A stretch of DNA of 7,134 bases from an uncultured Bacteroidales bacterium (lineage in GTDB: Bacteria > Bacteroidota > Bacteroidia > Bacteroidales > Paludibacteraceae): assembly GCA_937910305.1 (NCBI GenBank), contig CALEPS010000040.1:1-7134 (forward strand), in the 5' to 3' direction. The position numbers and the translations under genes are program-made. The notes under the pieces were generated by a model. It worked only from the letters and a program-made list of their open reading frames with translations. It made no database searches and was not told the origin of the DNA. This document shows positions 1-5,337 of this stretch, piece by piece. Each line of letters begins with the position of its first letter. Within the stretch, counting starts at the first letter, position 1.

Positions 1-247
1 GCACGATAGTAGGCAATTCGTCCTCGGCGTAAAGCGGCGAAAGCGAGTCCAGCAACTGGTTCAGCGTATAGACCTTAGGAGACCATAACGCTTTTATGTT
101 CTGCTCGGCTTGCAAATCGAGTATCTCGTTCGTCAAGACCAGTCCGGCACGATGGGAGGGCAACACAAATGTAGCGTTGCTCAGCTGGTCCCATCCTATT
201 GTTTGAACAATAGACTCGGCTGTATTTCGCAAAAAACTATTTTTCAT
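1..247 (-). CDS. AddB-like PD-(D/E)XK nuclease family protein, N-terminal 82 residues (partial)
   Basis: This leftward reading frame starts at ATG 247-245 and stays open to the window edge. The visible N-terminus contains FVLPSHRAGLVL at about residues 29-40, which resembles the N-terminal box (F-P-R-GL pattern) of the AddB-like inactivated-helicase/nuclease proteins that accompany AddA in Bacteroidota. It then continues into KVYTLNQLLDSL, as expected of that domain. The ATG overlaps the end of the upstream AddA-like gene by 11 bp in another frame (ATGAAAAATAG contains the helicase stop). This implies co-transcription and probably translational coupling. In this family the partner carries its own C-terminal nuclease and helps recognise or process DNA ends; that part lies outside the window, so the nuclease is inferred. 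A weak AGAAG lies just upstream of the ATG. The family assignment rests on a short N-terminus and on the neighbour, and is fairly but not fully secure. Confidence 0.82.
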   Translation of the reverse strand, partial: MKNSFLRNTAESIVQTIGWDQLSNATFVLPSHRAGLVLTNEILDLQAEQNIKALWSPKVYTLNQLLDSLSPLYAEDELPTIV

Positions 248-3200
248 GCACTTCTACCAGTTTATAATCCTTCTTGCGTGCGTACCATAGGTATCCGCGG
301 ACAGAAGGATGTCCTAATTCTTTCAATGCCGCCATATAGCCCCTTACCTGCTCTTCATATTCCAGGTCCGGTTTGCCGTGCCAGGCGCCGAACTTATAAT
401 CCAGCACGATGGCTTCGTTGGTGCGGGAGTTGATCATGACACGGTCCGGACGTATCTTCTTACGGTCTATCAGTACGTCGTGCTCCAGTTCCAGCACCCA
501 TGGCGAAGTAAACCAGTCGTGCATCTCCGGGCTTCCTGTCCACGCCGACGAGATCAATGTGCGCAGTTCCTCCCTTTGCTGCGGGTCGCGTATCTCTCCG
601 CGGCTCTCGAACTCATCCAGCACGTTCTCCAGTTCGTCTGCCTTGCGGATATGGGCAAATATCTCATGGCATAGCGTCCCTTCTTCCATGCGTGCCACTC
701 TCCGGTAAGCCTCGTCGCCCATGTCGGTATATAACGCGCCTTCCTGCGACTGTACGAACCGCACACGGTCACTATTGGCCCACAACTCCGCCTGTACAAC
801 CGGTGCTCCTTCAAAGGAAAACGGTTTTAAACTTTCAACTTTCCTCTTTGAACTTTCAACTTTCCTCTTTGAACTTTCAACTTTAAACTTTAAACTTTCA
901 ACTTTCCTCTCTCCCGCCTCGTATTCGTCGCCCTGTACAAAATCCATGATATAGCGTCCTACATGGTTGCAGGTACCCATGGTACCGTCTTGCTTGACCG
1001 GATAGGAGGTAGAGACAAACAGGTTGTCCTCTGCACGGGTCAATGCCACATAAAGCATGTTGAGGTTGTCGATACGCATGTTGGTGTGCTCTTCCTCATA
1101 CTCCGCGCAATAGGCCGAATCAGCCATCTCTGCGCCGTCCTGGATAGGAACAAAGTCCTCATCCCCTATCTCTTCCGCCACCCTGCACCATATCTTCTGC
1201 GGGTGTTTGCCTGCCTCTTTGGTCCACATGCAGAAAGGTATAAAAAGCGTCTGGGACTGAAGTCCTTTGCTGGCATGCACTGTCAGGATACGGATAGCAT
1301 CCGCGGAGGCGGAAGGGATGGATTTCTCATGCAGTGTATCCTCCCAATAGGTCAGGAAATCCTCCATATTGCTCCCGTATGCGCTTACGTACTCGCGCGT
1401 TCTGTCTAATAAGGAGTTGATGTAGGCGGTCTCCGTACCCTTATATTGGCCGTCCTCATCCGTCACCAGTATCTTTACCAATTCGGATACCGCCTCGTAT
1501 AACGGTGTCCGGGTAGTTAGTTTATGCGCCTTGATTTGATCGGTGAAATCGGACTTTTGCGTTACCATGGAGATATATCGGGCTGCCACTTCGTCTTTCT
1601 TTGCTATCACCCGCAACCCTGCGATAACAGCCAGTACCGCCTCCGATGCTTCTAATAGGAAACTGTCCGCCGAGACGATCGCCGCAGCCGACAGGCAGGG
1701 GAATTCCTCTTTCGCCAATGCGGAATGGAGATCGGTGATCAGCGCGGCTTCTTTTTTCTCCCGAACAAGAATCATCATGTCCGCAGGTCTGGCGCCTTGT
1801 TGCAACAATTGCTCCATTTCATCGAACATTTCCGCAGCCAGATCCTCTTTCGTTCCGTTAGGTACTGCATGGAAACGTACATATCCGCCCTTTTTCTTGT
1901 TTGACTGGTAGAATTGCTCCAGTTTCTCCGGCGTATAGTCTTCGCCGTAGATGCGTTCAGCCAATTCGCCCATTCTGTCTTCCGACAGAGTTCCGATGAT
2001 ATGTTTGAATAGCGAGAGGTTAAATTTAACCACCTCCTCGCTGCTTCGGAAATTGCGTGTAAGAGAAGTGAAACGCTCGTTGATACGTTCTCCCGCCGGA
2101 CCGCATAGCGGTTCCTCCTCCAAGCCCTCCATGATATGCCAGTCACCGTTTCTCCATCTATAGATGGACTGTTTGATATCTCCGACGATGAGCAGCGTAT
2201 TTCCTTCGGAAGCCAGCACATCCTGCAGCAGCTGTCGGATTACGCTCCATTGGAGCTGACTGGTATCCTGGAATTCATCTATCAGCACATGGCGGTATCG
2301 GATACCGGCTTTCTCCAGGATAAAATCCGCATCGCCTCCCCGGAGCGCATTGCTCAGCGTGCCTGCTGTACGGGCGAGAAGGGCGCAGTTCGCCTCCACC
2401 AGATTACGCTGTATCAACGCCTGCAGCGAGGACATCAGCTCCATATCGCGGCTGAAACGGATAGTCAGCTGCAGCGTGTTATAGTGCCTTGCCAGTTCGC
2501 GCGCCAGCTCGGTAGCGCGTATGGCGTCTTCCACCACCTGCTCCGGCAGTTTGGTCCATTTGCCGGCTTTGGCATCCGCAAGCTGGTTCTCCGTCAGTCC
2601 GCGGAAACGGTCTTTAGACGGTGTCTTGTCCGGCGCCTGCAATGTCCTGCGGAGGCGGTCACAGGCGTTGTTGATATCCTTCACATGCGGCAGGGGCTTC
2701 GGCACCACGCCGCCGTCCGCAACCAAACCCTCCGTATGGATACCGTCCAGGATAGACGCCAGCTCGTGCAGCCGTTTATCCTGCTCCCATAGTTTCTCTA
2801 CTTTCTCACGCCGGCGCTCGATGGACGCGGCATGAAAGAGTATCTGCCCTTTTGCATCCAGCATCTGCACCGACTCATTATACAGCTCTTTCGCCATAGC
2901 GCACAGGCTCTGCCGTACGTCCCACCGGCTTTCCTGATCCAGTTTGAGGCGCATGTAGTCTTCTAAAATATGCCTGTCCGCCGCCGTCATCTCTGTCGTC
3001 AGCAACTGATCGACCGCTGTGCGGATCACGTGATCGATATCCAGCTCCGTGTTCAGCCCTGCGCTCATCCTCAACACACTCGCCAGCCCGTCCAGCAAGG
3101 TCTGCAGAAACGCATCTATCGTACGTACATGCACATTGTCGAAATCCGCCAGCATCTCGTTGAAACACTGCCCCGCCCTGGCGTCCAGTTGTTCATCCGT

Positions 3201-3467
3201 TGCCTGCCGGTCACGGATCATGAACCGTCGTGCATAAGCCAGAAAATCTCGTTCCTCTCCCTGCGAAAGCGAATACAGATAAGTGAGGATGCGCTCACTC
3301 ATCTCCGCAGTAGCTTTGTTAGTAAACGTGATAGCCAGTATCGAGCGGTAATCCTCGCCCGACAGTAACAGACCTATATAATATGCCGCCAGCGTGTAGG
3401 TCTTGCCCGTCCCCGCCGAGGCTTTGCATACCGTCACCGGCCGTTTGATATTTATCAGTGTATCCAT
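237..3467 (-). CDS. AddA/RecB-like UvrD-family helicase with C-terminal PD-(D/E)XK nuclease
   Basis: A 1076-residue superfamily 1A DNA helicase-nuclease, expected to unwind and degrade double-strand-break ends for homologous recombination in the cytoplasm. Helicase motifs appear in order: Walker A ASAGTGKT (16-23), AITFTNKATAEM (45-56), VRTIDAF (114-120), Walker B LIDEFQDTS (395-403), VGDIKQSIYRWR (428-439), LTRNFRS (469-475), ILTVHASKGLQ (727-737) and MLYVALTRAEDNLFV (804-818). The C-terminal RecB-type nuclease has GTLCHEIFAHI (930-940), PDRV with D1008, LDYK with D1023 and K1025, and Q1040/Y1044 in EEQVRGY. All expected catalytic residues are present, so both activities look intact. The ATG at 3467 puts Walker A 16 residues in, which is usual for this family, and a good promoter lies immediately upstream. 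An AddB-like gene overlaps its 3' end. An odd 28-residue Lys/Glu/Ser repeat (854-881) between the helicase and nuclease parts is encoded by heptamer repeats. AddA-like is preferred to true RecB because of the AddB-like neighbour. Confidence 0.95.
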   Translation of the reverse strand: MDTLINIKRPVTVCKASAGTGKTYTLAAYYIGLLLSGEDYRSILAITFTNKATAEMSERILTYLYSLSQGEERDFLAYARRFMIRDRQATDEQLDARAGQCFNEMLADFDNVHVRTIDAFLQTLLDGLASVLRMSAGLNTELDIDHVIRTAVDQLLTTEMTAADRHILEDYMRLKLDQESRWDVRQSLCAMAKELYNESVQMLDAKGQILFHAASIERRREKVEKLWEQDKRLHELASILDGIHTEGLVADGGVVPKPLPHVKDINNACDRLRRTLQAPDKTPSKDRFRGLTENQLADAKAGKWTKLPEQVVEDAIRATELARELARHYNTLQLTIRFSRDMELMSSLQALIQRNLVEANCALLARTAGTLSNALRGGDADFILEKAGIRYRHVLIDEFQDTSQLQWSVIRQLLQDVLASEGNTLLIVGDIKQSIYRWRNGDWHIMEGLEEEPLCGPAGERINERFTSLTRNFRSSEEVVKFNLSLFKHIIGTLSEDRMGELAERIYGEDYTPEKLEQFYQSNKKKGGYVRFHAVPNGTKEDLAAEMFDEMEQLLQQGARPADMMILVREKKEAALITDLHSALAKEEFPCLSAAAIVSADSFLLEASEAVLAVIAGLRVIAKKDEVAARYISMVTQKSDFTDQIKAHKLTTRTPLYEAVSELVKILVTDEDGQYKGTETAYINSLLDRTREYVSAYGSNMEDFLTYWEDTLHEKSIPSASADAIRILTVHASKGLQSQTLFIPFCMWTKEAGKHPQKIWCRVAEEIGDEDFVPIQDGAEMADSAYCAEYEEEHTNMRIDNLNMLYVALTRAEDNLFVSTSYPVKQDGTMGTCNHVGRYIMDFVQGDEYEAGERKVESLKFKVESSKRKVESSKRKVESLKPFSFEGAPVVQAELWANSDRVRFVQSQEGALYTDMGDEAYRRVARMEEGTLCHEIFAHIRKADELENVLDEFESRGEIRDPQQREELRTLISSAWTGSPEMHDWFTSPWVLELEHDVLIDRKKIRPDRVMINSRTNEAIVLDYKFGAWHGKPDLEYEEQVRGYMAALKELGHPSVRGYLWYARKKDYKLVEVHEK
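830..913 (-). repeat. Twelve-unit degenerate 7-bp tandem repeat inside the helicase gene
   Basis: Read on the plus strand, 84 bp divide without gaps into twelve 7-mers. The main unit is AACTTTC (seven copies), with AACTTTA (two), CTCTTTG (two) and a final CTCTCTC. A 21-bp higher-order period (three heptamers) begins at 830, 851, 872 and 893, and the first two 21-bp units are identical. In the helicase this encodes four 7-residue units of the form (R/F)KVES(L/S)K at residues 854-881, just after motif VI and before the nuclease domain. The segment is highly charged and looks like a flexible or helical linker. Twelve units keep the reading frame; changing the number by anything other than a multiple of three would shift it. 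The units are imperfect, which lowers the expected slippage rate. Confidence 0.93.
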
Positions 3468-3477
3468 ATATCGCCTG

Positions 3478-3509
3478 CAAATTTACTGCTTTTTTTTGAC
3501 ATACGCAAA
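3478..3509 (-). promoter_or_regulatory. Bacteroidota-type promoter for the helicase-nuclease genes
   Basis: On the minus strand TTTG (3509-3506) is followed, after exactly 20 bp, by TAAATTTG (3485-3478). This matches the Bacteroidota primary sigma pattern TTTG-N19-21-TAnnTTTG. Transcription would start roughly at 3470-3474, only a few bases upstream of the helicase ATG at 3467. The mRNA would then be nearly leaderless, which agrees with the lack of a Shine-Dalgarno sequence there. The start site is predicted, not measured. Confidence 0.7.
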
Positions 3510-3530
3510 TAAAAAAGAGAAAAAGCAAAG

Positions 3531-3556
3531 AAAAATCGCCCCGAAGGACGATTTTT
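3531..3556 (-). terminator. UUCG-capped hairpin with A/T tracts in the divergent intergenic region, terminator-like
   Basis: Arms AAAAATCG (3531-3538) and CGATTTTT (3549-3556) are perfect complements. On the minus strand the interior reads T-CC-TTCG-GG-G, so the stem extends by one G-U wobble and two C-G pairs and is closed by a cUUCGg tetraloop, followed by a U tract. On the plus strand the wobble becomes a C/A mismatch and the loop is CGAA, so the minus orientation is the better terminator. It lies upstream of the helicase promoter and downstream of no recognised minus-strand gene. It may therefore insulate the two divergent units from antisense read-through, or belong to a repeated element. 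Confidence 0.5.
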
Positions 3557-3557
3557 C

Positions 3558-3602
3558 ACAAATTCCCAATTCTCAATTCCTTCGTACTTCGTAATCTTCG
3601 AA
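3558..3602. repeat. Degenerate heptamer repeats in the divergent intergenic region
   Basis: From about 3561 the plus strand divides into 7-mers AATTCCC, AATTCTC and AATTCCT, then TCGTACT and TCGTAAT, then CTTCGAA. AATT and TCGTA cores recur with a period of 7 bp. No gene was found here: the minus-strand open frame crossing the region has no recognisable domain and runs into the helicase gene. The array directly abuts the UUCG hairpin at 3531-3556, so the two may travel as one unit. No conserved protein or RNA structure is visible in the rest of this gap (3603-3660). Confidence 0.6.
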
Positions 3603-3663
3603 AGTACAGTCGCGTCCTGCGGTACATACGCAAGCATAAACGTCTCATAGCCCCACACAACAG

Positions 3664-3679
3664 ATAAAATACATTTTAT
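3664..3679. promoter_or_regulatory. AT-rich inverted repeat upstream of the dehydrogenase promoter
   Basis: ATAAAAT (3664-3670) and ATTTTAT (3673-3679) are perfect inverted copies separated by AC. The site ends 22 bp upstream of the predicted -33 box of the rightward promoter, a plausible place for an activator. AT-rich palindromes of this size can arise by chance, so the regulatory reading is weak. Confidence 0.22.
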
Positions 3680-3701
3680 TTGGCAAAAAAATGTCCGAAC
3701 G

Positions 3702-3733
3702 CTTGCACATGTGCAATTTTTGTAGTAATTTTG
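3702..3733 (+). promoter_or_regulatory. Bacteroidota-type promoter for the rightward dehydrogenase-lipoprotein-pepT genes
   Basis: CTTG (3702-3705) is followed after 20 bp by TAATTTTG (3726-3733), a full match to the -7 consensus TAnnTTTG with correct spacing. The predicted start site at about 3738-3741 gives a leader of roughly 22 nt before the ATG at 3762. No second promoter of this type was found in the short gaps before the lipoprotein or pepT, so this promoter may serve all three genes. Confidence 0.68.
3703..3716. promoter_or_regulatory. Perfect 14-bp palindrome in the promoter spacer, candidate operator
   Basis: TTGCACATGTGCAA is its own reverse complement over all 14 bases. It begins inside the predicted -33 box and fills the first half of the spacer of the rightward promoter, so a bound dimeric regulator would block RNA polymerase. 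No regulator gene lies next to it. The sequence and position are direct observations; the operator role is inferred. Confidence 0.4.
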
Positions 3734-3761
3734 TAGCCGATTTGAACAATCGTCCAAAAGA

Positions 3762-4715
3762 ATGAGAATAGCGTTTACCACCGAACTGCCCCAAGAAGGG
3801 TTTCTCCGCCTCGCAGGGCGAGGGTTAACCGACCGGGTCATGATACACGGAGAGGACAGCGCATGGCAAGAGGCGGAGATATTGGTCAGCACGTTCGACT
3901 ACCGGGTACCACGGGAGATGATAGAATCTATGCCGAAGTTGAAATTGATAGCCAATTTCGGTGCCGGATACAACAATATCGACATAGACACCTGCCGCGA
4001 ACGCGGGATCCGCGTGACCAACACCCCGCAACCCGTTGTGGAACCTACCGCCGAACTGGCGTTTGCACTGATGATAGACATTGCACGGCGTGTGAGTGAG
4101 TTTGACAGAGCCGTCAGAAGTCAGCTGTCAGAAGTCAGCCATTTTGAGGGATTCGGAGTGATGAGGAACCTGAGTCATTCGCTGTATGGCAAGACATTGG
4201 GCATTATCGGTATGGGACGCATCGGACAAGCCTTGGCGAGACGAGCTATGGCAAGCGGGATGAAGATTCTATATTTCAATCGGCATAAATTGCCCGTTGA
4301 AATAGAACAAAAATATGAGGCAACATACGTGGATTTCCAGACGCTGCTGCAGGACTCCGATTTCGTTTCGCTGAACCTCCCCTACACCCCGGATGTCCAC
4401 CATATCATCGGCAAGCCGGAGTTCGGAATGATGAAACGCTCGGCATACCTCATCAATACTGCGCGCGGTGCGCACGTGGACGAGGCTGCATTGGTGGAGG
4501 CGCTCCAAAGCGGTATCATTGCCGGAGCTGCCATGGATGTATATGAGCATGAACCCTCGGTTTCAACGGCACTTTTAAGCCTGCCGAATGTAGTTCTCTC
4601 CCCGCATACCGGCACCGGCACATGGGAAGGACGTATCGCCATGTGCGAGAACGTGACAGACAACATTCTGGCGTTTATGCAAAACGATCTTCAAGCGATG
4701 GATATCGTATTATAA
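3762..4715 (+). CDS. D-2-hydroxyacid dehydrogenase, GhrB-like (glyoxylate/hydroxypyruvate reductase type)
   Basis: A 317-residue cytoplasmic oxidoreductase of the D-isomer-specific 2-hydroxyacid dehydrogenase family, which interconverts 2-oxoacids and D-2-hydroxyacids with NAD(P)H. It has the substrate-side NFGAGYNNID (66-75), a Rossmann GIIGMGRIG (148-155 region) and the catalytic Arg-Glu-His set: R235 in NTARG, E264 in YEHEP and H282 in SPHTGTGT. After the second Rossmann strand the acidic residue typical of NAD users is replaced by N173-R174 (YFNRH). This suggests NADPH preference, as in GhrB-type enzymes. Length is normal for the family (about 310-330). The ATG at 3762 follows a short predicted leader and gives a proper N-terminus. 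A heptamer repeat at 4113-4140 encodes VRSQLSEVSH (118-127), in the surface stretch before MRNL. The exact substrate cannot be told from sequence; a phosphoglycerate or D-lactate role is less likely given the similarity to GhrB. Confidence 0.9.
   Translation: MRIAFTTELPQEGFLRLAGRGLTDRVMIHGEDSAWQEAEILVSTFDYRVPREMIESMPKLKLIANFGAGYNNIDIDTCRERGIRVTNTPQPVVEPTAELAFALMIDIARRVSEFDRAVRSQLSEVSHFEGFGVMRNLSHSLYGKTLGIIGMGRIGQALARRAMASGMKILYFNRHKLPVEIEQKYEATYVDFQTLLQDSDFVSLNLPYTPDVHHIIGKPEFGMMKRSAYLINTARGAHVDEAALVEALQSGIIAGAAMDVYEHEPSVSTALLSLPNVVLSPHTGTGTWEGRIAMCENVTDNILAFMQNDLQAMDIVL
4113..4140 (+). repeat. Four-unit GTCAGnn heptamer repeat inside the dehydrogenase gene
   Basis: Two exact copies of GTCAGAAGTCAGC (4113-4125 and 4127-4139) are separated by one T, so the segment reads as four 7-mers each starting GTCAG. 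It encodes dehydrogenase residues of about 118-127, a loop-like stretch between the helix that ends in RRVSEFDRA and the conserved MRNL. The same TCAG heptamer appears in the next two genes on the same strand. Confidence 0.85.
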
Positions 4716-4751
4716 ATTACGAAATTACGAATAACAAATTACAAAATTTAA
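4716..4751. repeat. AT-rich heptamer/octamer repeats between dehydrogenase and lipoprotein genes
   Basis: Immediately after the dehydrogenase stop come ATTACGA (4716-4722), ATTACGA (4724-4730), ATAACAA (4731-4737), ATTACAA (4738-4744) and a looser AATTTAA. Spacing is 7-8 bp throughout. The array fills nearly the whole 42-bp gap, leaving no visible terminator, Shine-Dalgarno sequence or promoter for the lipoprotein gene. Confidence 0.7.
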
Positions 4752-4757
4752 GACAAT

Positions 4758-5297
4758 ATGAAAAAAATTATGATTTTTGTTGCAGCCACCCTGATTATGG
4801 CAGGCTGCGGATTTATGAAGAACAGTACCGGTAGCAATCAGAATTCAGCCGTCAGCAGTCAGTCGACGACCACAACGACTGCCCAGTCCGGCAACACAGC
4901 CGTTAGCGCAGGTCAAGGAGCCGGAAACGCTTTGCTGGCATTATACAACCAGTACAAAGCTGATGGCAACAAGTACGACTACAAGAACATGCAGAACATT
5001 CTGAACACCGTAACACTCGTAGCCAACTGCGAGGGTCTGAAAGACAATTTCAAAGACAAGACCTATCTCAAAGAGTTCGGCAAAGGAATGGTTGCTTCGT
5101 CCCTCGGTCTGGTAACCCAGAACAACGTAGAGACCGTCACCAACAGCCTCGTTGATATGGTAAAGAACAGCGAGACCGTTCAGAACGCTACTACTCAAGC
5201 ACAGAGTACCGCTTCAACGGCAGCAGGCTATGCCAACACCGCGGCACAGTATGCAGGTGCTCTGAGCACACTGCTGGGTGCTTTCAGCGGAAAGTAA
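4758..5297 (+). CDS. Small lipoprotein of unknown function
   Basis: A 179-residue protein that I cannot assign to a named family. It has a lipoprotein signal peptide: KK at 2-3, a hydrophobic stretch at about 4-14, and lipobox MAGC with the lipidated cysteine at C17. No acidic run follows the cysteine, so the surface-export signal described in Bacteroidota is not evident, and a periplasm-facing membrane anchor is the simpler guess. Residues 22-50 form a Ser/Thr/Asn/Gln-rich linker with a TTTTT run, partly encoded by TCAG heptamers. Residues of about 55-137 look like a compact helical domain (ALLALYNQYKADGNK, then NILNTVTLVANCEGLKD). The tail of about 140-179 is Ala/Thr/Ser-rich and ends in GALSTLLGAFSGK. 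The domain cysteine C91 is unpaired unless it bonds with a partner. It lies 42 bp after the dehydrogenase and 40 bp before pepT on the same strand, probably co-transcribed; no functional link is evident. Confidence 0.85.
   Translation: MKKIMIFVAATLIMAGCGFMKNSTGSNQNSAVSSQSTTTTTAQSGNTAVSAGQGAGNALLALYNQYKADGNKYDYKNMQNILNTVTLVANCEGLKDNFKDKTYLKEFGKGMVASSLGLVTQNNVETVTNSLVDMVKNSETVQNATTQAQSTASTAAGYANTAAQYAGALSTLLGAFSGK
4836..4863 (+). repeat. TCAG-phased heptamer repeat in the lipoprotein linker
   Basis: Four consecutive 7-mers carry TCAG in the same phase: AATCAGA, ATTCAGC, CGTCAGC and AGTCAGT. They begin exactly at codon 27 and encode N27 to about Q35 in the Ser/Thr/Gln-rich linker after the lipidated cysteine. 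The repeat is degenerate, but the fixed phase and the matching units in the flanking genes make chance less likely. Confidence 0.6.
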
Positions 5298-5311
5298 ATA
5301 ACCCCACCCAA

Positions 5312-5328
5312 CCTCCCCTTAGGGGAGG
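5312..5328. repeat. CCTCCCC-TTA-GGGGAGG hairpin, REP-like element
   Basis: Arms CCTCCCC (5312-5318) and GGGGAGG (5322-5328) pair perfectly over seven bp with a TTA loop, preceded by the C-rich ACCCCACCCAA. From memory, C-rich hairpins of this kind recur in many Bacteroidota intergenic regions; no search was run. It occupies most of the 40-bp gap between the lipoprotein stop and pepT and lacks a T tract, so it is not a convincing terminator. Confidence 0.65.
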
Positions 5329-5330
5329 AG
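5326..5330 (+). promoter_or_regulatory. Shine-Dalgarno-like AGGAG for pepT, partly inside a hairpin
   Basis: AGGAG ends 7 nt before the pepT ATG at 5338, good spacing for a ribosome-binding site and unusual among the genes in this window. Its first three bases lie in the 3' arm of the 5312-5328 hairpin, so the site would be partly hidden when the hairpin forms. Bacteroidota ribosomes use such sites weakly, so the effect may be small. Confidence 0.45.
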
Positions 5331-5337
5331 AAATAAA

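Noticed and set aside
830..913. The repeated region as a CRISPR array
   Set aside because: The units are 7 bp and directly adjacent, with no unique spacers, and they are translated in frame within the helicase.
2136..2792. A 218-codon plus-strand frame inside the helicase gene
   Set aside because: It is antisense to a helicase with all motifs intact, and has no recognisable domain and no promoter.
3584..3607. GTACTTCG / CGAAAGTAC imperfect hairpin as a small structured RNA
   Set aside because: The stem is only 6-8 bp with a bulge, it lies within the heptamer array, and no promoter for a short transcript was found on either strand.
3455..3892. A 145-codon minus-strand frame spanning the divergent intergenic region
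   Set aside because: It runs through both predicted promoters, the UUCG hairpin and the heptamer array, overlaps the dehydrogenase start and ends inside the helicase gene. No domain or signal is visible. Its central part looks like translated repeat sequence.
5312..5328. The C/G-rich hairpin before pepT as an intrinsic terminator
   Set aside because: No T tract follows the stem on the plus strand; the sequence continues AGAAATAAAATG into the pepT start.
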